Assembly (NCBI GenBank): GCA_022821235.1
Contig: JAJEEA010000551.1
Location: 1-52,917, forward strand
Reading direction: 5' to 3'
Length of the DNA stretch: 52,917 nt
Origin: Vicinamibacteria bacterium
Lineage (GTDB): Bacteria > Acidobacteriota > Vicinamibacteria > Vicinamibacterales > UBA8438
Shown: one piece after another, positions 42,507-51,230 of the stretch
How the letters are laid out: every line of letters starts with the position of its first letter
How positions within the stretch are numbered: the stretch's first letter is position 1
Position numbers and translations under genes: made by a program
The notes under the pieces: generated by a model
Told to the model about the DNA's origin: nothing
Databases searched by the model: none
The model's input: the letters and a program-made list of their open reading frames with translations, nothing else

Positions 42507-43124
42507 ATGAGCCTCGACCACATCCTCCTCGGACTGCTGCGCGAGCCGGCCACCGGGTACGACCTCGGGAACGCGTTCAGCGAGAACGTCCGGCACTTCT
42601 GGTCGGCCGAGCTGAGCCAGATCTACCCGACCCTCAAGCGCCTGGAACAGCGCGGGATGCTAAGCAGCCGGGTCGAGCCGTCGCCCAAGGGGCCGAACCG
42701 CCGCGTCTACACGCTGACGGACGAGGGCCGGGCCGAGCTGCTGGGCTGGCTGCGCGGCGATCCCGCGGTGGGGACGGAACGGTTCGCCTATCTGGCCCAG
42801 CTCTACTTCATGGACGCGCTGGGCGACATCCACGAGACCCGCGCGTTCATGACCGCCCTCCGGAGCCACCTGACCGGCTGGCTGGCGCAGCTCCGGGCGG
42901 TTGAGCACGACGTCGTCGCCACGCACGGCGGCGACCCGGCCCGGTACAGCGACGCGGGATTCCACCACTTCGCGGCGCTCCGGATGGGCATTCACTCCAT
43001 CGGGTCGAAGGTGGCCTGGTGCGACGAGACGCTGGCCGCGATCGACCGGCGGCTTGCGCCCGCGCACGACGCGGGGACCGCGGCCCGCGACGAAACGTGG
43101 AAGGAAATGGAGCATCTGCTGTGA
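42507..43124 (+). CDS. PadR-family transcriptional regulator
   Basis: The 205-residue protein has the PadR winged helix: MSLDHILLGLLREPATGYDL, FWSAELSQIYPTLKRLEQRG, MLSSRVEPSPKGPNRRVYTL, TDEGRAELLGWL. A C-terminal helical dimerisation domain (Vir_act_alpha_C-like) of about 110 residues follows. No Shine-Dalgarno is present before ATG 42507. The stop overlaps the GTG of the downstream membrane-protein gene (GTGA), so it probably controls that gene and itself through the palindrome in its promoter. Confidence 0.9.
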   Translation: MSLDHILLGLLREPATGYDLGNAFSENVRHFWSAELSQIYPTLKRLEQRGMLSSRVEPSPKGPNRRVYTLTDEGRAELLGWLRGDPAVGTERFAYLAQLYFMDALGDIHETRAFMTALRSHLTGWLAQLRAVEHDVVATHGGDPARYSDAGFHHFAALRMGIHSIGSKVAWCDETLAAIDRRLAPAHDAGTAARDETWKEMEHLL

Positions 43125-43870
43125 CCACCATCCTCAGCCTGGCAATGAGCGCCCTGGTCCTGGCCCACGTCGCGACCGGGTTCGTCGGCCTCGCAGCATT
43201 CTGGATCCCGCTGTTCGCGAGGAAGGGCGGCCGGGTGCACGTGCAGGCGGGCCGCGTCTTCACGTACTGTGCCTACGTCGTGACGCTGTCGGCGGTCACC
43301 GCGTCGGCGGGACGCATCGCCGCCCTCCAGGCGCAGGGCCTCGGCCCCGCGGACCGGCCCGAGACCTACGGCTTCGCGCTCTTCCTCGGCTATCTCGGGT
43401 TGGCGACGTTCGCCACGGTACGGCACGCGATACGCGTGGTCGAGACGAGAAAGTCGCCGGAGACGCTGCGGACGCCGTTCCACGAGGCCCTCGCCTGGGC
43501 TTCGATCGCCGGCAGCGTCACCGTCGTCGCGTTCGCTCTGGGGGTGTGGACCGACATCTCGCCGATCCTGCTGGGGCTGAGCCCCGTCGGCCTCGTCACC
43601 GGGTCGGGCATGCTGCGGCTGATGCGGCGCCCCGGCGCGCGGCGCATGGGCTGGTTCTACAGCCACCTGGGGTCGATGCTGGGGGGCGGCATCGCCTTCC
43701 ACACCGCGTTCGCGGTCTTCGGGTCGCAGCGCCTCTGGGCCTACGACCTCGCGGGGCCCCTCGCCGTCGTGCCGTGGCTCCTGCCGACGGCCGTCGGCAT
43801 TCCCGCCATCGTCGTCTGGACCCGCTACTACCGGCGGAAGTTCGAACGGCCGGCGCCGGCCGTGGCCTGA
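43121..43870 (+). CDS. DUF2306-like integral membrane protein
   Basis: The 249-residue protein has about seven TM segments. Its start LVLAHVATGFVGLAAFWIPL followed by RKGGRVHVQAGRVFTYC resembles DUF2306 proteins (conserved His pairs in the first helices and KGxxxHxxxGR). The GTG start overlaps the stop of the padR-like gene by four bases. Function unknown; the operon suggests regulation by PadR in response to a membrane- or stress-related signal. A GC-rich hairpin follows 17 bp after the stop. Confidence 0.78.
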   Translation: MTTILSLAMSALVLAHVATGFVGLAAFWIPLFARKGGRVHVQAGRVFTYCAYVVTLSAVTASAGRIAALQAQGLGPADRPETYGFALFLGYLGLATFATVRHAIRVVETRKSPETLRTPFHEALAWASIAGSVTVVAFALGVWTDISPILLGLSPVGLVTGSGMLRLMRRPGARRMGWFYSHLGSMLGGGIAFHTAFAVFGSQRLWAYDLAGPLAVVPWLLPTAVGIPAIVVWTRYYRRKFERPAPAVA

Positions 43871-43887
43871 CGGCGCCGATGACTGAT

Positions 43888-43906
43888 AGCCGGGGGAAAC
43901 CCGGCT
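43888..43906 (+). terminator. Hairpin downstream of the DUF2306-like gene
   Basis: AGCCGGG-GGAAA-CCCGGCT forms a perfect 7-bp stem, 17 bp after the stop. There is no T-tract, so it is only a possible terminator. The ~210 bp from here to the permease contain no gene. Confidence 0.45.
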
Positions 43907-44118
43907 CGGCGCCGCTGCAGGTTCGACCCCGGCGCCCGGCCGGGCCTTGACGGACTCGAGGCCGTGCGGGTCGCGTTCAGGGAATCGTCGAGTCTGTCGG
44001 AGAGACAACGTAGCCGAGCACTTTCGCAAGGGGCTCTGCAGGTGGTAGCGGCAGTGCGGGCGACAAATGCCCTCGGGCTTCAGGGTTTGGTCTGTCGGGC
44101 CGCTCGCAACCGCACAAC

Positions 44119-46649
44119 CTACTCCACCCGGAGGGCGTCCATCGGGTCGACGCGGGCGGCCCGGCGGCCCGGCAGCCAGCAGGCGAGCAGCGCGACGACG
44201 GTCAGCACGAGGGGAGCCGCGACGAGGGTCAGCGGGTCGTCGGTTTCGACGCCGAACACGAAGGCGTCGAGGAGGCGGACCGATGCGGCGGACGCGAGCA
44301 GGCCGAGGAGCGCCCCGGCCGCGACGAGCCCGGCTCCCTGGCGGACGACGAGGGCCACGACGGCGCCGCGCTGCGCGCCGAGGGCCATGCGGAGCCCGAT
44401 TTCACGGCGGCGTTGCGACACGGTGTAGCTGAGCAGGGCGTAGATGCCGAAGGCGGCGAGGAACAGCGCGAGGGCGGCGAAGAACCCGACACAGACCGCA
44501 TAGAAGCGGGGTTGCGCGACGGCCGCCGACAGTCTCGCGTCCATCGTCATGACGTCTTCGATGCTCGCGGCCGGATTCACCGCGGCCACCGCCTCGCGAA
44601 GAAACGGAACGACCGCCGCCGGGTCGCCGGCTGTCCGCACGGCGACCACCGAGGTGAAGGACGACATGCCGACCAGCAGCCCCGCGTGTTCGAGCTGGTG
44701 CAGGGGCACGTATGCCTCGGCCTGCGACTCGTCGATGGTGAGCCCGGTGTAGCGGACGTCGGCCACGACGCCGATCACCTCCCATGGTTCGGGGCCGGCG
44801 CCGACCGGCAGCAGACGCCGTCCGACGGCCGGCTCGCCGCCGAAGAGCTCGCGAGCGAGCGCCTCGTTCACCACCAGCACCAGCGGGCTCTCGGCCCCGT
44901 CCAGCCGGGTGAACGCGCGCCCGCTCCGGAGACGCAATCGCATCACGTCGAAGTAGCCCGGGCTGACCACGTTGACCCGAGCCTGTTGGAGGTCCCGCGG
45001 GTCGGTCGGAGCCGCGGTGCCCGCCACCCGGAAAACGGCTGCGTTCCCGCCGCCGGGTGCGAGAGGCAGGCGTGACGAAACCCCCACCGCTTCGACGTCG
45101 GGGAGCACGGCCACCCGGTCCATCCCTTCAGCCAGCGATGCCTGGAAGCGCCGGCCGGTCGCCAGCATCGACTCCGGGGTCACGTCCGGTCGGAACGTGA
45201 TGTCGGGGTTCCGGATGCCGGCGGCGATCACGTTGGCCGGGTCGTAGCCGCGGTCGACGCTGACGAGCCGCACGAAGCTGCGCAAGACCAGCCCCGCCCC
45301 CGTCAGCAGCACGAGGGCCAGGGCTACCTGGGCCACGGCGAGCGTGGCGCGGGCCCGGTTCGAACGGAGCAGCCGGAAGCCGCCCGTCGACTGCTCGTTC
45401 CCTTCGTTGAGGGTACGCGCCAAGTCGAGCCGCGACCACTGGAGGGCCGGCGCGGCGCCGAACAGCAGTCCGGCCGCGATCGACAGTCCGAAGGTGAACG
45501 CGAGCGTCGCGGGGTCGATGCCCGCCTCGTCGAGCCGCGCGATGTCGCCGGGAACGAGCGCCGGCACCGCGCGCAGCACCATCGACGCCGCTGCGAGCCC
45601 GAGCACGCCGCCGCCCACGCCCAGCATCACGCTCTCGGTCAGGAGCTGCCGGACGAGACGCCAGCGGCTCGCGCCGAGCGCGGCGCACACCGCCAGCGCC
45701 CGCTGGCGCGCAACCCCCCGCGCGAGCAGCAGCCCCGCCACGTTGATACAGGCGATCAGCAGCACGAGGGCGGTCGCCAGGGTCAGGGCCAGGAGCGCCG
45801 GCCGATACGCGCCGACCATCTCTTCCAGCAACGGCGCGACCCCCACGGCGTTCTCGGACGACCGTTCCCCCTCCCGTCCGCCGCCGATGTCCACTACGGG
45901 AAACTCGCTGGCGCTCTGCAGGCGAGTGCTGGCCTCGACCGCCGCCTGTTCGGGCGACACCCCCGGCGCGAGGCGCCCCAGGGCGTCGAAGGCCATCATG
46001 ACCGTCATGCGCGGTTGCCCCGCGTCCGCGGCCGCCGGCGGCGTGAACGGCGGAACGACGAAGGGTGTCCAGAGCTCGCTGTCGGGGTGCGGGAAATAGA
46101 AACCCTCGGGCAGCACGCCGACCACGGTGTGAGGATCGCCGTCGAGAGCCACGACGGCCCCACGATGCCCGGGTCCGATGCGAAGTGGTTGGTCCAGGCG
46201 CGGTGACTCAGCAGCACGACCCCGTCCGCGCCTTCTCGCGCCTCGCCCTCCGTGAAGAGCCGCCCGAGGTGGGGTGTCGCCCGCAGCAGCGGGAACAGCG
46301 CCGGCGAGACGGCGGCGCCGCGCAGGGTGACCGGGCCGTCCGGTCCCGCCCACTGCTGCGAGACCTCGCGGTAGGCCGCGAGGTGCTCGAACGCCTCGGC
46401 GTCCTGGAGGAGGGGCATCGACCGATTCGTGAGCATTCCCCGGCGGGCGCTCGACGACTCTCCCACCCGCACGATCCGCTCGGGGTCCGGATAGGGCAGG
46501 GGCCGCAGGAGCAGAGCGTGGACGACGCTGAACATCGCGGTGTTGGCGCCGATGCCGAGGGCGAGGGCGAGGAGCACGGCGAGGGTGAGTCCGCGCTGGG
46601 CGGCGAGCCGCCGCGCCGTGGAGACGACATCCCGAAGCAGTGTATCCAT
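44119..46649 (-). pseudogene. ADOP-type MacB/FtsX-like ABC permease with one frameshift
   Basis: ATG 46649 begins MDTLLRDVVSTARRLAAQRG with the first TM helix (LTLAVLLALALGIGANTAMF). The frame leads through the periplasmic MacB-PCD domain to FASDPGIVG, where a one-base shift near 46,160 moves homology to the next frame (AVVALDGDPHTVVGVLPEGF). The rest is intact to the end: two FtsX domains, TM segments around LALTLATALVLLIACINVAG, and LLACWLPGRRAARVDPMDAL. The total of ~840 residues is normal for acidobacterial duplicated orphan permeases. No ATPase gene is adjacent. It could be one gene with a sequencing error. Confidence 0.85.
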
Positions 46650-46808
46650 ATGGATCCAAGCCCGCGTCCGGCGCGAGCCGGTCGGCGGGCGACGGGCGGC
46701 CAACGTCGAGAGGATGGGCACGACCATGGTCGGCGTCCTCCTACCGAAGGAGTCGGCCGACGCTGGTCACTGTGGGGACAGCCGAAGGATACGACCCCCG
46801 CTGCCGCA

Positions 46809-47708
46809 TCACTCCGGCGGTTCGCTGCCGCTCGAATCGCTGCCCGACGCGGGCCGAAGCTCGTCTGCCGAGATGCGCCCGTCGCCGTCGGTGTCGAGCA
46901 TGCGCAACGACTGAGCCGCCGATTCCATCTCCGTCTCCGAGACCGTGCCGTCCTGATCCGCGTCGAGCGTGTCCATGAAGGGCATCGGTACCAGCGGGCT
47001 CTCGCCGCCGCCTCCGGTTCTCCGCTCCGGTGCTGCCGGCCCTTCTGCGCTTCCGGGCTCCCCGTCTCCCGGCTCCCCGTCTCCCGGTTCCCCGCCCTGC
47101 GCGGCCATCATCGCGGCGAGGATCTCCATCCCTGAAGCGGTGCCGTCCCCGTCGCCGTCGGCGGGAGCCAGGAGGCTCCGGAGCTGCGGCGGCAGGTCCG
47201 CGATATCGAGCTCTTCGTCGGCGCCCAGCGTCATCATCCGACTCCCTTCGGGGAGGTTCGCCGGGCTGCCGAAGAAGACGCGCGGGCCGCCGCGTCCGGG
47301 CCGCAGCTCGTCTCCCGAGAGCCGTCCGTCGCCGTCGTCGTCGAGCGAGGCGAGCGATGCCGGAGCCGCGTCGATCTCGTCGGCCGAGATGTCGTCGTCG
47401 TCGTCGGTGTCGAGGGCGCCGAAAGCCGGCAGCCTGCGCAGCTCGCGGTGGTCGTCCTCGCGTTCCTCGGGCCGGACGCCTTCCGGTGGCTGGCCCGCCG
47501 CCCCTTCCGGAGACTGGCCCGTCGCCTCTTCCGGAGGCTGGCCCGTTGCCTCGCAACCGGTCAGCCCCAGCGTCAGCGCCAACGCCGCCGCCGTCGTGAA
47601 CACGAATGCTCGTGATCCGATGGCCGAGTCCTGGGGGAGGACACGTTGCGTCAGTCGGCGCGCGAGCCGCGAGTCACGTCGCGGGGTTGGACCAATGGCC
47701 GGTGTCAT
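46809..47708 (-). CDS. EF-hand calcium-binding lipoprotein
   Basis: The protein has 299 residues. After a basic N-terminus, a TM/signal segment ends in the lipobox LTGC (Cys52). A Gln/Pro/Glu-rich repeat region (GQPPEEATGQSPEGAAGQPP) and five EF-hand-like loops follow: DTDDDDDISADEI, DDDGDGRLSGDEL, DGDGDGTASGMEI, DADQDGTVSETEM and DTDGDGRISADEL. Between the loops a GEPGDGEPGDGEPG repeat occurs. ATG 47708 follows AAGGAGC. It is probably anchored in the periplasm and binds Ca2+. It is encoded just downstream of the M56/BlaI module on the same strand and may be co-regulated. Confidence 0.82.
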   Translation of the reverse strand: MTPAIGPTPRRDSRLARRLTQRVLPQDSAIGSRAFVFTTAAALALTLGLTGCEATGQPPEEATGQSPEGAAGQPPEGVRPEEREDDHRELRRLPAFGALDTDDDDDISADEIDAAPASLASLDDDGDGRLSGDELRPGRGGPRVFFGSPANLPEGSRMMTLGADEELDIADLPPQLRSLLAPADGDGDGTASGMEILAAMMAAQGGEPGDGEPGDGEPGSAEGPAAPERRTGGGGESPLVPMPFMDTLDADQDGTVSETEMESAAQSLRMLDTDGDGRISADELRPASGSDSSGSEPPE

Positions 47709-47746
47709 GGTTGCTCCTTCACGCGATTCCCGATACCTCGGGGTCG

Positions 47747-49285
47747 TCATGGCTCTGCGCGTGGCATCTTCCGCGTCGGATCCGACAGCGTCGCCTTCCG
47801 TACGCCCTCGAGGCTCTCGCCGTCGCCCCCCTCGCTCGTCGCGGTGCCGGAGGGGAACACGCCGACCGCGAGCCACCGGCCTGTCAGCCGCTCGTTCAGC
47901 TCGGCGAGTCGTTCCCGCATCTCGGTGATTCGTTGCACCGGTTCGCCCGCCGTTTCGTCGTTCCGCAACCGGTCCGACATGGCGCCAACCGCATGTTGCA
48001 GCTCCTGCGCGACCGCCGTCGTCCGTTGTCTCGCATGGCCCGTGCCGGTCGAGCGAGGCTGGCGCCGACCGGTGGCGGAGGTCGCCGGCCGACCGGCGCC
48101 CGGCGTCTGCGGCGCCGGCCCCCGCGCGCCGGCAATCAGCGCAATCGTCACCCCGGCAGGCGGCTGACCGGCGCCCGGTTCCTGCGCCGGCGGGCGCCAC
48201 GCGCTGGCAATCAGCGCAATCGTCACCCCGGTAGACGGCTGATAGGCGTCCGGTGCGTGCGGCGCGGGCCCCCGCGGGGCCGCGTCCAGCGGAACCCCCG
48301 TCGCGGCGGCGCACAGCGGAACCGTCGCCGCGGCCGTCCAGACCGCTGCACCCAGCGCCGCGCCCAGCCCAATCACGAGCGCGGCCGACGCTCGTTTGGA
48401 CATCGCGCCGTCCTTCTCGAACAGGGCATCGGCCCTGGCGCGCAGCTCCGTCGGCCGCAGCATCGGCGCCGCGAGCGGCAACGCACGCGGGTGCCCCGCC
48501 AGCGCGATCAGACACCGTACGTATGCGCGCCTATCGCCGGTGCGGCGCACGACCGCGGTATCGACGACCTGCTCGCGGTGCAGGCGGATGCGCCCGCGGA
48601 TCAGCCACGCCCAGGGGTGGAACCACAGAAGCGCCGCCGCCACCTCCTCGGCCAACGCCGCGGCGAAGTCGCGCCGCTCGAGGTGGAGCAGCTCGTGGCA
48701 GACGATGCCGCGCTGGAACGCCGGCTCGAGCCGGTCGAAGGCGGCCGGCAGCACCACCGTCGGCCGGAACAGCCCGAAGCTGCAGGGCATCCTGACATCT
48801 GGCGGCTGAATGAAGGCGGCCGACGTCCGGAACCGCGCCAGGAGCTCCCGCGCCGGCGCTGGCGGCGCGACCCGGTCGGCCGAGTGGGCGAGGCGGCCGA
48901 GCCGCACGAGGCCCAGTCCGAGCCGGGCCAGCCGGAAGACGGCGACCGCGGCCAAGAGCCCGAGAACCCACGTCCACGGGTCGACGCTCCACCATTGGGC
49001 GGGCAGGGCGACGACGCTCTCGGCAACCGAGACACCGGCGACGCCCGCTGACTCCCGCTCGGGTCCGACCGGGGGCGGTCCAAGGGCGGCCATCGCCGCG
49101 GCCGGCTGCCAGGGCTGAATCCACGGGGCCAGCAGCAGCACCAGGAGCACCGCCTGCCAGTACTTCAGCAGGAAGCCGGGCTCGCGAAGGCGCAGGAGGG
49201 AAACCCCGAGCTAGGCGGCCCCGGCCACGCCGGCGGCCTGCAGCCAGTGCGCGACGACGTTCTGCGCGAGCAACTCGGCCGTCAT
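47747..49285 (-). pseudogene. M56 (BlaR1-like) sensor metallopeptidase with an early in-frame amber codon
   Basis: ATG 49285 overlaps the blaI-like stop (ATGA) and reads MTAELLAQNVVAHWLQAAGV, then AGAA and TAG (49211-49213, codon 25). The frame continues LGVSLLRLREPGFLLKYWQA and the rest of an M56 protein: TM helices, zinc motif HELLHLERRD (HExxH), LLWFHPWAWL, and a long variable C-terminus with 25-residue repeats. The full gene would have 512 codons. GTG/ATG codons around 49150 could restart translation without the first TM helix. Such proteins normally sense cell-wall damage and cleave the BlaI repressor. Confidence 0.8.
48088..48262 (-). repeat. 75-bp tandem repeats within the M56 gene C-terminal region
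   Basis: CAATCAGCGCAATCGTCACC occurs at 48133 and again at 48208, with surrounding similarity over about 2.3 units of 75 bp (25 codons). In protein, PGAGQPPAGVTIALIAGARG follows a related STGVTIALIASAWRP unit. It is an in-frame expansion in a low-complexity linker. Confidence 0.75.
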
Positions 49286-49665
49286 CGTCCCTCGTCCGGC
49301 CCGTTCAGCCGGCTCGCGATGTCTCGGAGGTCGTCGGCGGTGAGCCGCTTGTCGCGGACGAGGTGCTGCACGAGCGGCTCGGCCGCGCCGCCGAAGACGC
49401 GGTCGACGAAGTGGCGCACCATCGCCCGGAGCACGCCCTCGCGGGTCGACCGCGCCCGATAGACGTGCGCCCGCGCCGCGCGGCTGACGTCCAGGTGCCC
49501 CTTCTGCTCGAGAATCCGCATTGTCGTCAGCACCGTGGTGTAGGCGACGGGTCGTCGCTCGCGGAACGCCTCGTAGACCTCGCGCACGGTGACCTCGCCG
49601 CGGTCCCAGACGACCTGCATGATCTCGAGCTCCTGGTCGGCGAGGGGAGGACGTTGGCGCGGCAT
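49282..49665 (-). CDS. BlaI/MecI/CopY-family transcriptional repressor
   Basis: The 127-residue winged-helix protein reads MPRQRPPLADQELEIMQVVW, DRGEVTVREVYEAFRERRPV and AYTTVLTTMRILEQKGHLDV, then a C-terminal helix for dimerisation with VRHFVDRVFGGAAEPLVQHL. These are typical of BlaI. ATG 49665 is preferred over the longer open frame because it matches the family start and lies 13 nt after a near-consensus -10. It overlaps the start of the M56 gene by four bases, forming a repressor-sensor pair. Confidence 0.92.
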   Translation of the reverse strand: MPRQRPPLADQELEIMQVVWDRGEVTVREVYEAFRERRPVAYTTVLTTMRILEQKGHLDVSRAARAHVYRARSTREGVLRAMVRHFVDRVFGGAAEPLVQHLVRDKRLTADDLRDIASRLNGPDEGR

Positions 49666-49678
49666 GACTACTATCAAA

Positions 49679-49707
49679 TTAGTACGTTGGGACGTACAGT
49701 TTGTCAA
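49679..49707 (-). promoter_or_regulatory. Strong promoter with internal palindromic operator for blaI-M56
   Basis: On the minus strand TTGACA (49702-49707), exactly 17 bp, TACTAA (49679-49684). The palindrome GTACGT-4-ACGTAC (49682-49697) overlaps the spacer and -10, and TACTAATTTGATAGTA nearby adds a second dyad. This is the expected place for BlaI autorepression. Confidence 0.7.
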
Positions 49708-49808
49708 GCTGGCCGACGCGCTTGACCGACGGACTTGTTTGCAGATTCTGGATGAGCGGCGGGACCCGCTCGGGCCCCGAGGCATCACGCCGCCGCGGGT
49801 GCGCGGCG

Positions 49809-50849
49809 TCAACGTCCCCGGCCCCGGCGCGTGGTCGAGTCGCGCCGGTAACGGCTCGCCAGGTACTCGTCGACCCAGCGTCGGGAGCTTCGCCACTGGC
49901 CGTCAGGCCCTCTGGTGGCCCGGAGTCGGCCCCGTTCCGCCGCCGCGCGCAGGGCCGCCGCCTTGACGTCGGGGGTCTCCAGCGCGGCCAGGGGCACGAG
50001 CCTCGCCGGCCCGGCCACGGCCGGGATGACGAACCGGTGGAGGCTGTTGAGGATGGCGCGGGCGAGCATCTCGCCCAGGGGGCTCGACTCACCTGCGTCG
50101 GCGCGGCGCAGCGCCTGCAGGTACCTGGCGCGGTCGCGCTTGTAGATGATCACCGGCGGGTAGCCGAGCCGGATGAGAACGAGGTTGAGAATCAGCCGTC
50201 CGGCCCGGCCGTTGCCGTCGAGAAAGGGATGGATCTGCTCGAATCGGCAGTGAACCGCCGCGAGCGCCTCGGGGAACATCGCGTCCGTCGCGTCGAGGGC
50301 GTTCACCTGGTCGACCCAGGTCGTCATTTCCGCGGGGACGAGCGGCCATGAGATCGGCGTCATGCCGCCGGGAAAGGGGTGGATCTCGTGTTCGCGGAAG
50401 CGGCCGGGGGCTTCGCGCGGCGTCGCGCTCGGATGCGGCGCCACCTGCCAGACGGGAGTCAGCGCGACGTGGTGGACGTGGCGCACTTCCTCCAGACTCA
50501 GGATCCGTTCGGGATGTGCGAGTCCGTTCGGGCTGGTTGCCTGACGGTAGACCCAATCCGCGGCATCGGCGTAGCCGCGCACCTCCATGTACTCGCGGAG
50601 CTCCTTGTTGCCGACGGCCCTGCCTTCGGCGAGCAGCCGCTCCACCTGCTTCAGGACCAGGGTGTTGCCCTCGATGGCGGTGGAGTGATGGGCCTCCTCG
50701 TACCAGATGCCGCGCCAACTGTCGGCGGCCTCGACCGGCGTCGGGAGGCCGCCCATGCGCTCCCTGAGCTCCTCGATCTGAACGTCGAGGCGACGGTAGA
50801 CGTCGGCGCGCCGGGGCCGGCCGCGACCCGGCGCAAAGTGTTCGTTCAT
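49809..50849 (-). CDS. Fic-family AMPylase/protein adenylyltransferase
   Basis: The 346-residue protein has the Fic core HPFLDGNGRAGRLILN (HPFxxGNGR) and an N-terminal inhibitory helix with HSTAIEGN (S/TxxxE motif), as in class II Fic proteins. The end holds a winged-helix-like region (LETPDVKAAALRAAAERGRL). Fic enzymes transfer AMP to a protein Tyr/Thr/Ser. ATG 50849 is chosen; an upstream in-frame ATG at 50873 would add MFGNFWFV, but its codons lie inside the repeated upstream motif. The class II type suggests self-inhibition without a separate antitoxin. Confidence 0.88.
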   Translation of the reverse strand: MNEHFAPGRGRPRRADVYRRLDVQIEELRERMGGLPTPVEAADSWRGIWYEEAHHSTAIEGNTLVLKQVERLLAEGRAVGNKELREYMEVRGYADAADWVYRQATSPNGLAHPERILSLEEVRHVHHVALTPVWQVAPHPSATPREAPGRFREHEIHPFPGGMTPISWPLVPAEMTTWVDQVNALDATDAMFPEALAAVHCRFEQIHPFLDGNGRAGRLILNLVLIRLGYPPVIIYKRDRARYLQALRRADAGESSPLGEMLARAILNSLHRFVIPAVAGPARLVPLAALETPDVKAAALRAAAERGRLRATRGPDGQWRSSRRWVDEYLASRYRRDSTTRRGRGR

Positions 50850-50858
50850 GACGAACCA

Positions 50859-50916
50859 AAAGTTACCGAACACATTTGGATTTGTCGAGTCGAGCCGGAA
50901 CTAAAGTTACCGAACA
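50859..50916. promoter_or_regulatory. Direct repeat AAAGTTACCGAACA upstream of the fic gene (operator candidate)
   Basis: The 14-bp sequence occurs identically at 50859-50872 and 50903-50916, a 44-bp spacing, i.e. about four helical turns. It directly precedes or overlaps the 5' end of the fic gene. The C-terminal winged-helix-like domain of Fic could bind it. Confidence 0.6.
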
Positions 50917-51230
50917 TTCGGGACCTGCGGAGCTTCAGTTGGCAGGGCCTCAGTTGGCGGGGCTTCAGCCGAATCGGTCATGCCCCGGCCGGGCTGGCCG
51001 CGGCCTGTCGGTTGCCTTGAACCACGGCGTGCGGCGGCCGCGCGCCCGCTGCCCGGCGTCGTGCGTCCCCGAACGCGAGGTCCCGACCGCGGGCGGTCGT
51101 TGAGCTTCTCGTGCAGCTCGCTCGCCTTGATTGGCGCGGCCGTGATGGTCGCCGTCGAGTACGCCCCGCTGCCGACCTGCCGGGCCGTCCATCACGCGGA
51201 CGCGGACCCTGCCGGCCGCGGTCGCGCCGT
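50917..51230. other. Intergenic region, no gene seen
   Basis: Between the fic upstream repeats and the 3' end of the DUF6644-like gene. Short frames on both strands are Arg/Pro-rich shadows. A small GGAGCTTCAG/GGGGCTTCAG repetition is present near 50,930-50,965. Confidence 0.3.

Noticed and set aside
43915-43950. tRNA-like T-arm (GGTTCGACCCC) after the DUF2306-like gene
   Set aside because: No acceptor, D-arm or anticodon arm can be folded around it.
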